NCBI RefSeq assembly: GCF_945957355.1
Contig: NZ_CAMFKM010000026.1
Location: forward strand, 1 to 43,733
Reading direction: 5' to 3'
Source: an uncultured Reyranella sp.
GTDB lineage: Bacteria; Pseudomonadota; Alphaproteobacteria; Reyranellales; Reyranellaceae
Length of the DNA: 43,733 bases
How positions within the stretch are numbered: the first letter of the stretch is position 1; every line of letters begins with the position of its first letter. Shown here one piece after another: positions 17,138 through 28,398 of this stretch. Under the pieces are notes generated by a model. The model worked only from the letters and a program-made list of their open reading frames with translations, ran no database searches and was not told the DNA's origin. Position numbers and translations under genes: made by a program.

Positions 17138-17779
17138 TCAGGCGATCACGATGTCCATCGTGGTCGCCACCGCCCCGGGCTCCAGGCCCGGTGCCGGCTC
17201 CAGCTTCATCTCGATCCGCTCGCGCTGGCCGGGGACACGAACGGCGTTCCTGAAGATTCCGTCGCGCTCGTTCTGCGGATCGCCCGCGACATAGAACTGG
17301 CTGGTCAGCATCCGACCGTCGGCGGTCGCCACCTTGAGATGGATGTGCGGCGTGCGGCCGGGATAGGCGACGGGCTTCAGGGTGCGGAAGCCGTAGCGGC
17401 CCCCGGCATCGACCAGCATCCGGCCGTAGCCCTGGAACGCCGCATCGCGCCGGTCGCGGCCGGGTTGGCGCGGATGGTCATAGAGGCCCTGCGCATCGCA
17501 CTGCCAGATCTCGATCATCGCACCGCCGCGCGCGCCGCCGCCCAGGTCGATCACCTTTCCCTGCAGGTGGAGCACCTGCCCCATCGCCTGCGCCGCCTGG
17601 CCACGCACCTGCACGAGGTCGTTGTCGATGTCGGCCGGAAAGCCCGCCGGATAGAACGGCCCCTCGGTCTGCGCGGGCGTCGGCACGAGGCCGGCGGCGA
17701 GCGCCGGCAGGCCCGGCACCAGGCCGAGCCCAGCACCGGCCAGCAGGGTACGGCGGGAAAGAATCGGATGCTTCGTCAT
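17138..17779 (-). CDS. Intradiol ring-cleavage dioxygenase, Tat-exported
   Basis: 213 residues. The classic non-haem Fe(III) ligands of intradiol dioxygenases are present: Tyr100 (GLYDHP), Tyr139 (VAYPGRTP), and His145 and His147 (PHIHLKV). A twin-arginine signal (SRRTLLAG, residues 8-15, hydrophobic to about 29) predicts folded export, which is unusual for catabolic protocatechuate or catechol dioxygenases but seen in a related exported group. No other aromatic-catabolism gene is nearby, so the substrate is unknown. It sits between fabI and pnp; the pnp terminator isolates it from the upstream operon, so it needs its own promoter, which I cannot identify. Confidence 0.88.
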   Translation of the reverse strand: MTKHPILSRRTLLAGAGLGLVPGLPALAAGLVPTPAQTEGPFYPAGFPADIDNDLVQVRGQAAQAMGQVLHLQGKVIDLGGGARGGAMIEIWQCDAQGLYDHPRQPGRDRRDAAFQGYGRMLVDAGGRYGFRTLKPVAYPGRTPHIHLKVATADGRMLTSQFYVAGDPQNERDGIFRNAVRVPGQRERIEMKLEPAPGLEPGAVATTMDIVIA

Positions 17780-17795
17780 ACCGGGAGATACGCAA

Positions 17796-17825
17796 ACAAA
17801 AACGGCGGCCCGAAGGCCGCCGTTT
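17796..17825 (-). terminator. Rho-independent terminator after pnp
   Basis: Perfect 11-pair stem: AAACGGCGGCC (17800-17810) and GGCCGCCGTTT (17815-17825), loop CGAA. On the minus strand it ends in TTTTTGTTTG. It is about 20 bases past the pnp stop and closes the translation/RNA operon. Confidence 0.92.
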
Positions 17826-17846
17826 CCGTTACCGATAGGGGGATGT

Positions 17847-19985
<2,139 letters not shown>

Positions 19986-20039
19986 CTCATTCATCCTTTC
20001 CGTCACGGTCGCCTGCCCCCGTTTGGCTGCGACCGCCCA

Positions 20040-20057
20040 TCGGCGCCCTTGCGCCGA
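20040..20057 (-). promoter_or_regulatory. Stem-loop in pnp leader, proximal
   Basis: Perfect 7-pair stem TCGGCGC (20040-20046) and GCGCCGA (20051-20057) with a 4-base loop, about 55 bases before the pnp start. Possible RNA-processing or autoregulatory element. Confidence 0.45.
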
Positions 20058-20109
20058 CAGGACCGGGCCAGGCGTTTGCTCTCGCCCCTGCCTTCCCGGT
20101 TACTGCGAT

Positions 20110-20151
20110 GTCGCGTCAGACGGCCGAACTCACGGGGACCGACGACGCGAC
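20110..20151 (-). promoter_or_regulatory. Long-range stem in pnp leader, distal
   Basis: Arms GTCGCGTC (20110-20117) and GACGCGAC (20144-20151) pair perfectly across 26 bases, directly after the rpsO terminator in the pnp direction. In enterobacteria a double-stranded pnp leader is cut by RNase III and used for PNPase autocontrol; a similar role here is inferred. Confidence 0.45.
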
Positions 20152-20154
20152 GCG

Positions 20155-20195
20155 AAAAGGCCCCGTCCCTCAGTTTCGACTGGGAGGACGGGGCC
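20155..20195 (-). terminator. Rho-independent terminator after rpsO
   Basis: Ten-pair outer stem (GGCCCCGTCC with GGACGGGGCC), a small internal mismatch, then a CAGT/ACTG inner stem closed by a TTCG loop. On the minus strand it ends in TTTT. It lies 7 bases past the rpsO stop, so pnp is likely expressed partly by read-through and partly from a leader promoter. Confidence 0.85.
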
Positions 20196-20201
20196 GTTGG
20201 A

Positions 20202-20471
20202 TCAGCGACGCAGACCCAGACGCTCGATCAAGGTCTCGTAACGCTTGCTGTCACGCGACTTGAGGTAGTCGAGCAGCCGGCGGCGCTGGCCGACGAGCTT
20301 CAGCAGACCACGACGCGAATGATGGTCCTTCGCGTGGCCCTTGAAGTGCTCGGTGAGGTTGGAAATACGCTCGCTGAGGATCGCGACCTGGACTTCCGGC
20401 GAACCCGTGTCGCCTTCGGCCTGGGCATACGACTTGATCAGCTCCGCCTTGCGGTCGGCTGTAATCGACAT
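20202..20471 (-). CDS. rpsO: 30S ribosomal protein S15
   Basis: 89-residue small-subunit protein that binds the central domain of 16S rRNA early in assembly. The family blocks GDTGSPEVQVAILSERI and KDHHSRRGLLKLVGQRRRLLDYLK are intact and the length is standard. AGGAG lies 6 bases before ATG 20471. It starts 17 bases after truB and is followed by a terminator, then pnp. Confidence 0.98.
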   Translation of the reverse strand: MSITADRKAELIKSYAQAEGDTGSPEVQVAILSERISNLTEHFKGHAKDHHSRRGLLKLVGQRRRLLDYLKSRDSKRYETLIERLGLRR

Positions 20472-20488
20472 CGGTCATCTCCTGAAAA

Positions 20489-21394
20489 CTAAAGGTTGAA
20501 CACGCGCACCGGCTGGAGAGCGGCGCCGTCCGAACGGACCAGTGCCACGAGCCTGCTGCCGACTTCGGCGCGAACAAGGGCGCCGGACGGCGGTGCGTCC
20601 CGGGTCAAGAACACCGGCTGGCCGTGGCGCAACCGATCCGCTTGGGCTTCCGTCATGGCCAGCGCCGGGATGTCGTCCAGCGCGGTCGCAACGGGAGCCA
20701 GGGCCCCGAAGAGCGCGGGAATATGCCCGAGGGCCTCAAGTTTGGAAAGCGAAATGGACCCTTCTTCGCGGAAGGGTCCCACAACCGTCCGGCGCAGGGC
20801 CGACAGGTGTCCGACGGTCCCGAGAGCGATCGCCAGGTCGCGCCCGAGGGACCGGATATAGGTGCCCTTGCCGCACTGGACCACGAAATCCGCGTGGTCC
20901 CTGTCGGGCCGGCCGACCATCTCCAGCCGCTCGATCAGGACCCGGCGCGACTTCAGTTCGACTGATTCGCCAGCCCGGGCGAGATCATAGGCCCGCTGCC
21001 CGTCGATTTTCAGCGCCGAGAAGGCCGGCGGGATCTGCTCGATTTCGCCCAGGAAAGCTGGCAGCGCGGCGCCGATGGTCGAGTCGCCCGGCCGGACATC
21101 GCTGGTCGCGGTGACCTCGCCCTCGGCATCCTCGGTCGAGCGGGCTTCACCGAACCGCAGGGTGAACCGGTACTCCTTGCGGGCATCCATGATGAAGGGA
21201 ACGGTCTTGGTCGCCTCGCCGAGCGCGATCGGCAGGATCCCGCTGGCCAGCGGATCGAGCGTGCCGCCATGCCCCGCCTTTTGCGCGCCGAACAGCCGGC
21301 GCACGCGGCTGACCGCCGGGGTCGAGCCCAGCCCGACCGGCTTGTCGAGCACGATCCACCCGTCGACCTTTTCGCCTTTTTTCCTGCGCGCCAC
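20489..21394 (-). CDS. truB: tRNA pseudouridine(55) synthase
   Basis: Makes pseudouridine 55 in the T-loop of tRNAs. 301 residues. The catalytic Asp is in GHGGTLDPLASGILP (near residue 47); YEF-type and late family blocks (CGKGTYIRSLGRDLA, LRRTVVGPF) follow. The C-terminus is a short PUA-like segment (RLRHGQPVFLT). The start is GTG 21394, giving a basic opening (MARRKKGEK). It is 68 bases downstream of rbfA and 17 bases upstream of rpsO in the same transcript. Confidence 0.97.
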   Translation of the reverse strand: MARRKKGEKVDGWIVLDKPVGLGSTPAVSRVRRLFGAQKAGHGGTLDPLASGILPIALGEATKTVPFIMDARKEYRFTLRFGEARSTEDAEGEVTATSDVRPGDSTIGAALPAFLGEIEQIPPAFSALKIDGQRAYDLARAGESVELKSRRVLIERLEMVGRPDRDHADFVVQCGKGTYIRSLGRDLAIALGTVGHLSALRRTVVGPFREEGSISLSKLEALGHIPALFGALAPVATALDDIPALAMTEAQADRLRHGQPVFLTRDAPPSGALVRAEVGSRLVALVRSDGAALQPVRVFNL

Positions 21395-21462
21395 CCGTTA
21401 CCTCGGCCGGTAAACCCACGCATGACGGCGGACGGGCTTCTTTCCGCGCGACGAGCGCGATC

Positions 21463-21870
21463 TCAATCGTCGTCCTTGATGTCGCGCGCGACGTCGGGCC
21501 GGCGCAGCAGCGCGCCGATCTTGTCGGCCTCGTCGAAGGTGCGGTCGATCTCGAAACGGATCTCCGGGGCGCTGCGCAGTCCCGCCTTCTCGCTGACCCG
21601 GCCGCGGAACCACGGCGCCGCGCGCCGAAGGGCGGCGAGCAGCCGCTCCTGGTCCTCGCCGCCCAGCGGCATGACGAAGGCCGTGGCGTTGCGCAGGTCG
21701 GGACTGATGTCGACCGACGTCACGGTGATCGAGGCGTCGCGCAGATCGGGATCGCGCATGTTGCCGCGCTCCAGCAGCTCGGCCAGCAGATGACGAATCT
21801 CCTCGCCGACACGCAGCTGACGCTGGCCGGGAGCGCGATGTTCCTTGTCGGATGAGCGACGCCGCGACAT
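21463..21870 (-). CDS. rbfA: Ribosome-binding factor A
   Basis: 135-residue KH-fold assembly factor for the 30S subunit, acting on the 5' end of 16S rRNA. Typical blocks are RVGEEIRHLLAELLERG, ITVTSVDISPDLRNATAFV and IRFEIDRTFDEADKI. AGAGG lies about 7 bases before ATG 21870. The 82-base gap from infB contains two strong hairpins with CCTCC and GGAGG arms. Confidence 0.95.
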   Translation of the reverse strand: MSRRRSSDKEHRAPGQRQLRVGEEIRHLLAELLERGNMRDPDLRDASITVTSVDISPDLRNATAFVMPLGGEDQERLLAALRRAAPWFRGRVSEKAGLRSAPEIRFEIDRTFDEADKIGALLRRPDVARDIKDDD

Positions 21871-21891
21871 GGCGTTACCTCTTATCTCTCT

Positions 21892-21946
21892 CCTCCCCGC
21901 TCAAACGGGGAGGTGACCATGCGTCCTCCCCCGAAAACGGGGGAGG
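21892..21946. repeat. Twin near-identical hairpins between infB and rbfA
   Basis: Copy one: CCTCCCCG (21892-21899) and CGGGGAGG (21906-21913), loop of 6. Copy two: CCTCCCCCG (21925-21933) and CGGGGGAGG (21938-21946), loop AAAA. They are 11 bases apart and each is a perfect stem. No T-run follows on the minus strand, so they are not simple terminators. They resemble the short GC palindromes scattered between genes in many alphaproteobacteria. Confidence 0.8.
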
Positions 21947-21952
21947 CAATCA

Positions 21953-24685
<2,733 letters not shown>

Positions 24686-24717
24686 GTCGGCTGTTGTCCT
24701 TGGTCCGCTCCGGCCCG

Positions 24718-25344
24718 TCAACCGGCGCCGTTCAGCCGGAAGCCACGCCAGCGCGCCGCTCCGACAGAAATTCGTTCAATGAAGGCCCCGCCCGCATCAT
24801 CGCGCGCGATCGCCACGTAGACCGCCTGTTCGCGGCCGAAGATTCCGCCCAGCGCGGCCGCATCGCCCAGCCGCTCGAGCGGCAGGCCAGTCGCCCGCAG
24901 CTTCTGCAGCCCATCACCTTCGGCCTCGTCTGCAACGACGATAAGCCCTGCCTGTCCGCGGCCGATCATCTGCTCGACCTTCACGAAGCCCGCAACCGCA
25001 CGCCCGGCGCGGCGCGCCCGGCCGAGATCGGCCAAGGCTCTTTCGAGCAGCAGCCGCTCGACCCGGTCCACGAGCTCCGCCGACGCCTTGACCGGCGCCC
25101 GCGCAGCCCTCGAGAACAGCTTCTTCTCGACTGCTCGTTCGAGCGCCGCACGCTCGGCCCGCACCCACATGCCGCGTCCCGGAAGCTGCCGCGCCAGATC
25201 GGGCACGACCTCACCCTCCGGACCGACGACGAACCGGATCATCTTCTCCGGCGCACCCGCCTCGCCCGTCGCGATGCAGGTGCGCACCGGGGCGGGAGGG
25301 GGAGCCGGGAGATGGGGTTCCGTCATGTCGAAGGCAAGGTCCAA
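24718..25344 (-). CDS. YlxR (DUF448)/L7Ae-like RNA-binding protein
   Basis: 208 residues with two parts. The N-terminal YlxR fold carries RTCIATGEAG (family RxCxxTG) and LPGRGMWVRAE (GRGxWV). The C-terminal half (about 105-195) looks like an L7Ae/L30e-type fold, with AVAGFVKVEQMIGRGQAGLIVVADEA. The gene lies between nusA and infB, the conserved place for this family. A Bacillus member (RnpM) modulates RNase P; the role in alphaproteobacteria is less clear. The start is TTG 25344, with GGAG upstream and 14 bases after the nusA stop; ATG 25326 is the alternative but has no visible ribosome site. Confidence 0.88.
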   Translation of the reverse strand: MDLAFDMTEPHLPAPPPAPVRTCIATGEAGAPEKMIRFVVGPEGEVVPDLARQLPGRGMWVRAERAALERAVEKKLFSRAARAPVKASAELVDRVERLLLERALADLGRARRAGRAVAGFVKVEQMIGRGQAGLIVVADEAEGDGLQKLRATGLPLERLGDAAALGGIFGREQAVYVAIARDDAGGAFIERISVGAARWRGFRLNGAG

Positions 25345-25358
25345 GGGCGTCTTCTCCG

Positions 25359-26897
25359 TCAGGCCTTCGCCGCTTCGTCGGCCGGAGCGGCCTCGTCGGC
25401 GAACCAGTGCTCGCGCGCCTTCATGATGATGGCGTTGGCAGCGTCGTTATCCATGGCGCTTTCGCCCACGATCTCGCGCAGCTCGTCGGAGGCCAGGTCG
25501 GCCAGGTCGTCGAGCGTCTTCACGCCCGCCTCGCCCAGCGCCACCACCATCGGCAGGGTCAGGCCCTCGGCATTGGCCACGTCCTCGGCGACGCCCAGCG
25601 ACGCCAGGCGCTCGGCCAGCTCGGCGTCGCGCTTCTCGAGATATTCGCGGCCGCGCCGCTGCAGCTCGGTGGCGATCTCCTCGTCGAAGCCCTCGACCGT
25701 GGCCAGGTCCTCGACCGCGGCCTCGGAAACGTCCTCGACCGTTGCGTAGCCCTCGGCGACCAGCAGGTGGGCGATCACGTCGTCGACATCGAGCGTGGCC
25801 TTGAAGAGCTCGGTGCGCTCGCGCGTGTCCTTCTGGCGGCGCTCGCTCTCCTCGGTCTCGGTCATGATGTCGATTTCCCAGCCGGTGAGCTGGGACGCGA
25901 GCTTGACGTTCTGGCCGCGGCGGCCGATCGCCAGGCTGAGCTGGTCGTCGGGAACCACGACCTCGGTCTTGTTCTTCTCCTCGTCCATCAGCACCTTGCT
26001 GACCTCGGCGGGGGCCAGTGCGTTGACGATGAAGTTGGCCGTGTCGCTCGACCAGGGAATGATGTCGACCTTCTCGCCCTGCAGCTCCTGCACGACGGCC
26101 TGGACGCGGCTGCCGCGCATGCCGACGCAGGCGCCGATCGGGTCGATCGAGCTGTCGTGGCTCAGCACGGCGATCTTTGCGCGGCTGCCGGGATCGCGGG
26201 CGACCGCCTTGATCTCGATGATGTTGTCGTAGATCTCGGGCACTTCCTGCGTGAACAGCTTGGCCATGAACTGCGGATGGCTGCGCGACAGGAAGATCTG
26301 CGGGCCGCGCGGCTCCTCGCGAACGTCGAAGATGTAGGCGCGCACCCGGTCGTTCACGCGCAGGGATTCACGCGGGATCGTCTCGTCGCGGCGGATCACG
26401 CCTTCGGCGCGCTGCAGGTCGACGGTGATGTTGCCGTAGTCGACGCGCTTGACGACGCCCGACACGATCTCGCCGATGCGGTCCTTGAATTCCTCGTACT
26501 GGCGCTTGCGCTCGCTCTCGCGCATGCGCTGCGTGATGACCTGCTTGGCGGTCTGGGCGGCGACACGGCCGAAGTCGATCGGCGGCAGCTCGTCGGTCAG
26601 GAAGTCACCGACCTGCGCCTCCGGATTGCGACGCTGGGCGTCGGCCACCGACACCTGCGTGTTCTCGTTCTCGATCACGTCGGAGACCTGCATGTAGCGC
26701 AGCAGCTTGATCTCGCCGGTCTTGCGGTCGATCTCGGCGCGGATGTCGTGCTCCAGCCCGTACTTGGCACGGCCGGACTTCTGGATGGCCTGCTCCATCG
26801 CCTCGAGCACTTCCTCGCGCTCGATGCCCTTTTCGCGGGCGACCATGTCGGCCACCTGCAGCATTTCGAGGCGCGGGATATCGGCTGTCGTCGCCAT
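25359..26897 (-). CDS. nusA: Transcription termination/antitermination factor NusA
   Basis: RNA polymerase-binding factor for pausing, termination and antitermination, 512 residues. Order of domains: N-terminal RNAP-binding domain (1-130), S1 domain (about 135-200, VSGVVKRVDYGNITVDL), two KH domains (about 200-345, with IGACVGMRGSRVQAV and LSLAIGRRGQNVKLA), and two C-terminal acidic helix-hairpin repeats (about 365-500). The two acidic repeats are typical of proteobacteria. ATG 26897 lies 36 bases after rimP. It is the second gene of the rimP operon. Confidence 0.98.
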   Translation of the reverse strand: MATTADIPRLEMLQVADMVAREKGIEREEVLEAMEQAIQKSGRAKYGLEHDIRAEIDRKTGEIKLLRYMQVSDVIENENTQVSVADAQRRNPEAQVGDFLTDELPPIDFGRVAAQTAKQVITQRMRESERKRQYEEFKDRIGEIVSGVVKRVDYGNITVDLQRAEGVIRRDETIPRESLRVNDRVRAYIFDVREEPRGPQIFLSRSHPQFMAKLFTQEVPEIYDNIIEIKAVARDPGSRAKIAVLSHDSSIDPIGACVGMRGSRVQAVVQELQGEKVDIIPWSSDTANFIVNALAPAEVSKVLMDEEKNKTEVVVPDDQLSLAIGRRGQNVKLASQLTGWEIDIMTETEESERRQKDTRERTELFKATLDVDDVIAHLLVAEGYATVEDVSEAAVEDLATVEGFDEEIATELQRRGREYLEKRDAELAERLASLGVAEDVANAEGLTLPMVVALGEAGVKTLDDLADLASDELREIVGESAMDNDAANAIIMKAREHWFADEAAPADEAAKA

Positions 26898-26933
26898 GTC
26901 TCTTCCCTCTTCCTTAAGCTCTAGCCAGTCCGT

Positions 26934-27443
26934 TCAGTGGGTCTGCCCGGCCGCCCCCTCGGCGGCCAGGCGGTGTTCTTCGATCAGGCGGTCGGTCAGT
27001 TCGAGCTTGGCGCGCGTGACCGCCTCGAGCGGCACCGCGGCTTCCTTGCCGTCGTCGAGGCGCAGCCGCACCAGCCCGTCCTCGAGGCCGAGCAGCGTTC
27101 CCTTGAAGCGCCGCCGTCCCTCGACCGGCAGCGCGGTCTCGAGGCGGGCGACGTGACCCGCCCAGCGGGCATAATCCTTCGGCCGGGTGAGCGGACGGTC
27201 GATGCCGGGCGAGCTCACTTCCAGCGTGTAGGCTTCGGTGATCGGATCCTCGACGTCCAGCACGGCCGAAACCGCGCGCGACACGGTCGCGCAATCCTCG
27301 ACATCCAGCGGCCTTCCGTCGGCGGGCTCGATCATGATCTGCAGGGTCCCGCCCTTGCTCATGGCGACACGAACCAGCTCGAAGCCCATGCCGACGATCG
27401 TCGGGGCAACGATGTCTTCGATTCGACGCAGCAGATCGGTCAC
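26934..27443 (-). CDS. rimP: Ribosome maturation factor RimP
   Basis: 30S subunit assembly factor, 169 residues from GTG 27443 (VTDLLRRIEDIV). The N-terminal domain has GFELVRVAMSKGGTLQIMIE and a VEDCATVSRAVSAVLDVED block; VSSPGIDRPLTRPKDYAR is the family hallmark; the C-terminal SH3-like domain has FKGTLLGLEDGLVRLRL. The frame stays open to 27587 but those 48 residues are low-complexity and lack family similarity. It heads the operon that runs to pnp, about 115 bases behind a good promoter, with a terminator-like hairpin between. Confidence 0.95.
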   Translation of the reverse strand: MTDLLRRIEDIVAPTIVGMGFELVRVAMSKGGTLQIMIEPADGRPLDVEDCATVSRAVSAVLDVEDPITEAYTLEVSSPGIDRPLTRPKDYARWAGHVARLETALPVEGRRRFKGTLLGLEDGLVRLRLDDGKEAAVPLEAVTRAKLELTDRLIEEHRLAAEGAAGQTH

Positions 27444-27491
27444 GCGGGCGGCACTTCTCGACGATTGGGGGCGGCGGGAATGGGCCAAATG

Positions 27492-27542
27492 AAAAGAGCG
27501 GGTTTGCGGCCCACTCTTTTTCTTTGGTTCATCCCGTGAACC
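27492..27542 (-). promoter_or_regulatory. Candidate attenuator in the rimP-nusA leader
   Basis: Two hairpins lie between the promoter and rimP. In the reading direction the first has arms GGTTCA and TGAACC (27542-27526, loop of 5). The second has arms AAAAGAGTGGG and CCCGCTCTTTT (27520-27492, one G-T pair, loop of 7) and is followed by CATTT. The second has terminator form and would stop transcripts before rimP. NusA autocontrol by leader termination is known in E. coli, where the layout differs. Confidence 0.6.
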
Positions 27543-27558
27543 CGATGAGGATGCCGCG

Positions 27559-27587
27559 CATATAGGCTTCCTCCTGCCGACTGGCAA
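27559..27587 (-). promoter_or_regulatory. Sigma-70-type promoter for the rimP-nusA-infB operon
   Basis: On the minus strand, -35 TTGCCA (27587-27582) and -10 TATATG (27564-27559) are separated by 17 bases. It is the only good match in the 207-base gap between trmB and rimP. The rest of the gap (27565-27650) holds a direct repeat, ACCCTCTA at 27599-27606 and 27623-27630, of unknown meaning. Confidence 0.65.
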
Positions 27588-27650
27588 GGGATTCCAGCAC
27601 CCTCTATGGGGGGACCTGACCTACCCTCTACATATAGTGGCAACGTTCCG

Positions 27651-28379
27651 TCAGCGACGCCGCAGCCGCAGGAAGACCGGCTTGTGGCCGGCCAGCATCT
27701 TCTGCTCGTAGCGCGTGCCGGGCCAGTCGGCGGGGCGCGCGCGCCAGTCGGCGGGACCTTCGGCCAGCCATTCGAAGTCGTCATGGCGGCAGGCGTGCTC
27801 GACCATCCAGGGCAGGTAGCTCGGATCGTCGGTGGCCAGGCGCAGCTCGGCGCCTTGCCTCATCAGGCGCGCCAGCACGTCGAGGTTGGAACGCTGCACG
27901 AAGCGGCGCTTGTGGTGGCGCGTCTTGGGCCACGGATCGGGAAACAGCACGAAGGCGCGCGACAGCGACCGCGGCGACAGCGCCTGCATCACGAAGCGGG
28001 CGTCGTCGGTGAACAGGCGGACGTTCGACACGCCCGTCCGCTCGATGTGCGCCAGGCACTTGGCCACGCCGTTGATGTAGGGCTCGCAGCCGATCAGGCC
28101 GACGTTCGGATGCTGTTCGGCCTGCCAGACGAGATGCTCGCCGGCGCCGAAGCCGACCTCCAGCCAGACGCCGTCCGGCGGCAGCGCCCCGCCGAAAAGG
28201 CGCGCGAGATCGAGCTTCGCGGCGCTTTCGGCGACCTCGTTGTCGGGTGTGACGATGGGTTCGGCCGGCAGGGCGACTTCGAGGCGAGGCAGCAGCGTGT
28301 CGAGCAGCGACTGCTGCCCGGCCCGCAGTTTCTTGCCCCGTCGACGGCCATGCAGCGTGCGTCGGCGGGCTTCTTCCAT
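27651..28379 (-). CDS. trmB: tRNA (guanine-N7-)-methyltransferase
   Basis: SAM-dependent methylation of G46 in the tRNA variable loop. 242 residues. The SAM-binding motif is WLEVGFGAGEHLVWQA (about 72-87), followed by IGCEPYINGV, and the TrmB-specific block LFPDPWPKTRHHKRRF near 145-160. The late block ATDDPSYLPWMVEH is also typical. The N-terminus is very basic (RRRTLHGRRRGKKLR), fitting tRNA binding. GGGAAG lies just before ATG 28379. It starts 19 bases after the thiamine-diphosphate enzyme gene and is probably co-transcribed with it. Confidence 0.96.
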   Translation of the reverse strand: MEEARRRTLHGRRRGKKLRAGQQSLLDTLLPRLEVALPAEPIVTPDNEVAESAAKLDLARLFGGALPPDGVWLEVGFGAGEHLVWQAEQHPNVGLIGCEPYINGVAKCLAHIERTGVSNVRLFTDDARFVMQALSPRSLSRAFVLFPDPWPKTRHHKRRFVQRSNLDVLARLMRQGAELRLATDDPSYLPWMVEHACRHDDFEWLAEGPADWRARPADWPGTRYEQKMLAGHKPVFLRLRRR

Positions 28380-28398
28380 GATGCTTCCCGGGAGATCC

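Noticed and set aside
27526..27542. Possible tRNA T-arm in the rimP leader (a metY-rimP layout as in E. coli)
   Set aside because: GGTTCA and TGAACC form a hairpin, but there is no acceptor stem, anticodon arm or CCA context around it.
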